A stretch of DNA of 64,000 nt from the NCBI RefSeq assembly GCF_001894925.1, contig NZ_BCXD01000024.1:1-64000 (forward strand), read 5' to 3'. Shown here in pieces: positions 63,798 to 64,000 of the stretch. Position 1 is the stretch's first letter, and each line of letters begins with the position of its first letter. The notes beneath the pieces were generated by a model that saw nothing but the letters and a program-made list of their open reading frames with translations, had not been told where the DNA came from and did no database searches. A program made the translations under genes and the position numbers. The DNA comes from Rhodococcus rhodnii NBRC 100604. Lineage in GTDB: Bacteria > Actinomycetota > Actinomycetes > Mycobacteriales > Mycobacteriaceae.

Positions 63798-64000
63798 ATG
63801 CATCAGCCCATGCACGATCTGTTCGAGAACGGGATTCCGGCGCGCACAGCGGTATCGGGGCAACGTGTGAGATTCGACCGCGAGCGGTGGCTCGCGGCGC
63901 TCCCCGATCGGCGGATGTGGCCCGAGGAACTGGACGCGCTCGTGACCGACGGCCGGTGGGGAGTCGTCGACCGAACCAGCGTGTTCGAGATCGGGGCACG
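63798..64000 (+). CDS. Start of a gene that runs off the window (67 codons seen)
   Basis: ATG 63798, preceded by a G-rich GGGGGGGACC stretch, opens a frame that stays open to the last base. The visible N-terminus (MHQPMHDLFENGIPARTAV..., later RWLAALPDRRMWPEELDALV) is soluble, Arg/Trp-rich and unrecognised. It is divergent from the acyl-CoA synthetase gene, which leaves a 166-nt shared control region. Confidence 0.55.
   Translation, partial: MHQPMHDLFENGIPARTAVSGQRVRFDRERWLAALPDRRMWPEELDALVTDGRWGVVDRTSVFEIGA

Overview
The window is chromosomal DNA of a high-GC (about 70 %) actinobacterium, most likely a Rhodococcus or a close mycolic-acid-containing relative. The case rests on gene order. 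Divergent or convergent neighbours such as ercC3-type XPB helicase, its Rv0862c-like partner, an Rv0863-like small ORF, rpf, yccF, cspB, a DUF2771-like gene, MFS, MarR, TrmH-type methyltransferase, sepH, serC, citA, gltA and prrB/prrA follow the order remembered for Mycobacterium tuberculosis Rv0858c-Rv0903c, with accessory genes spliced in. Many genes start on GTG, several appear leaderless, and a 13E12-type HNH protein is present. No insertion sequence, prophage, CRISPR array, tRNA or rRNA was recognised.

Layout. 1-2.3 kb: two tiny ORFs, a frameshifted secreted lipase and a CDF metal exporter. 2.4-3.8 kb: a DAHP synthase gene behind a convincing aromatic leader-peptide attenuator. 3.8-7.9 kb: an SsuABC-like uptake operon with an NtaA/DszA-type flavin monooxygenase, whose binding-protein gene carries an in-frame stop. 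7.9-10.2 kb: a copper/iron-type operon (membrane protein, PCu(A)C chaperone, Tat DyP peroxidase) with a BlaI/CopY-like operator. 10.4-14.6 kb: a lone ectoine hydroxylase, an SDR, an AraC regulator and a DapC-like aminotransferase. 14.6-16.3 kb: an ECF41 sigma factor and the CMD-family gene it probably drives through a TGTCACA-N16-CGTC promoter. 16.3-28.2 kb: F420-type oxidoreductase, DedA protein, HNH protein, XPB helicase, M20 peptidase, MFS exporter and the XPB-associated protein. 28.2-31.3 kb: rpf behind a c-di-AMP (ydaO) riboswitch with a CRP-type site further upstream, then YccF, a small membrane protein, CspB and a DUF2771-like protein. 31.3-41.7 kb: MFS, a glutaminyl-cyclase-like lipoprotein, then an MpaB / UvrA-like / DUF3027 / sacsin-like ATPase / PAP2 run with overlapping ends. 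41.7-47.3 kb: purine permease, MarR, MFS, rRNA methyltransferase and a DUF6928-like protein. 47.3-54.8 kb: sepH, serC, citA, pdxH, an internally deleted MFS protein, gltA and FKBP. 54.8-64 kb: prrB/prrA, MscS channel, photolyase, a PadR/DUF1048/ABC-2 transporter operon, an acyl-CoA synthetase and the first 67 codons of a gene running off the end.

Four genes show damage or oddity visible in the sequence: a 1-nt insertion in the lipase, a TAG in the substrate-binding protein, a missing motif-A segment in one MFS transporter, and no canonical start codon for the sacsin-like ATPase. Each could be biological or a sequencing/assembly error. The strongest regulatory finds are the aroF-type attenuator, the ECF41 promoter and the stacked control region of rpf. 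Two families of long intergenic palindromes are also present, one of them as two related copies 46 kb apart. Functions are assigned by reading motifs and from remembered family knowledge; no database search was run.
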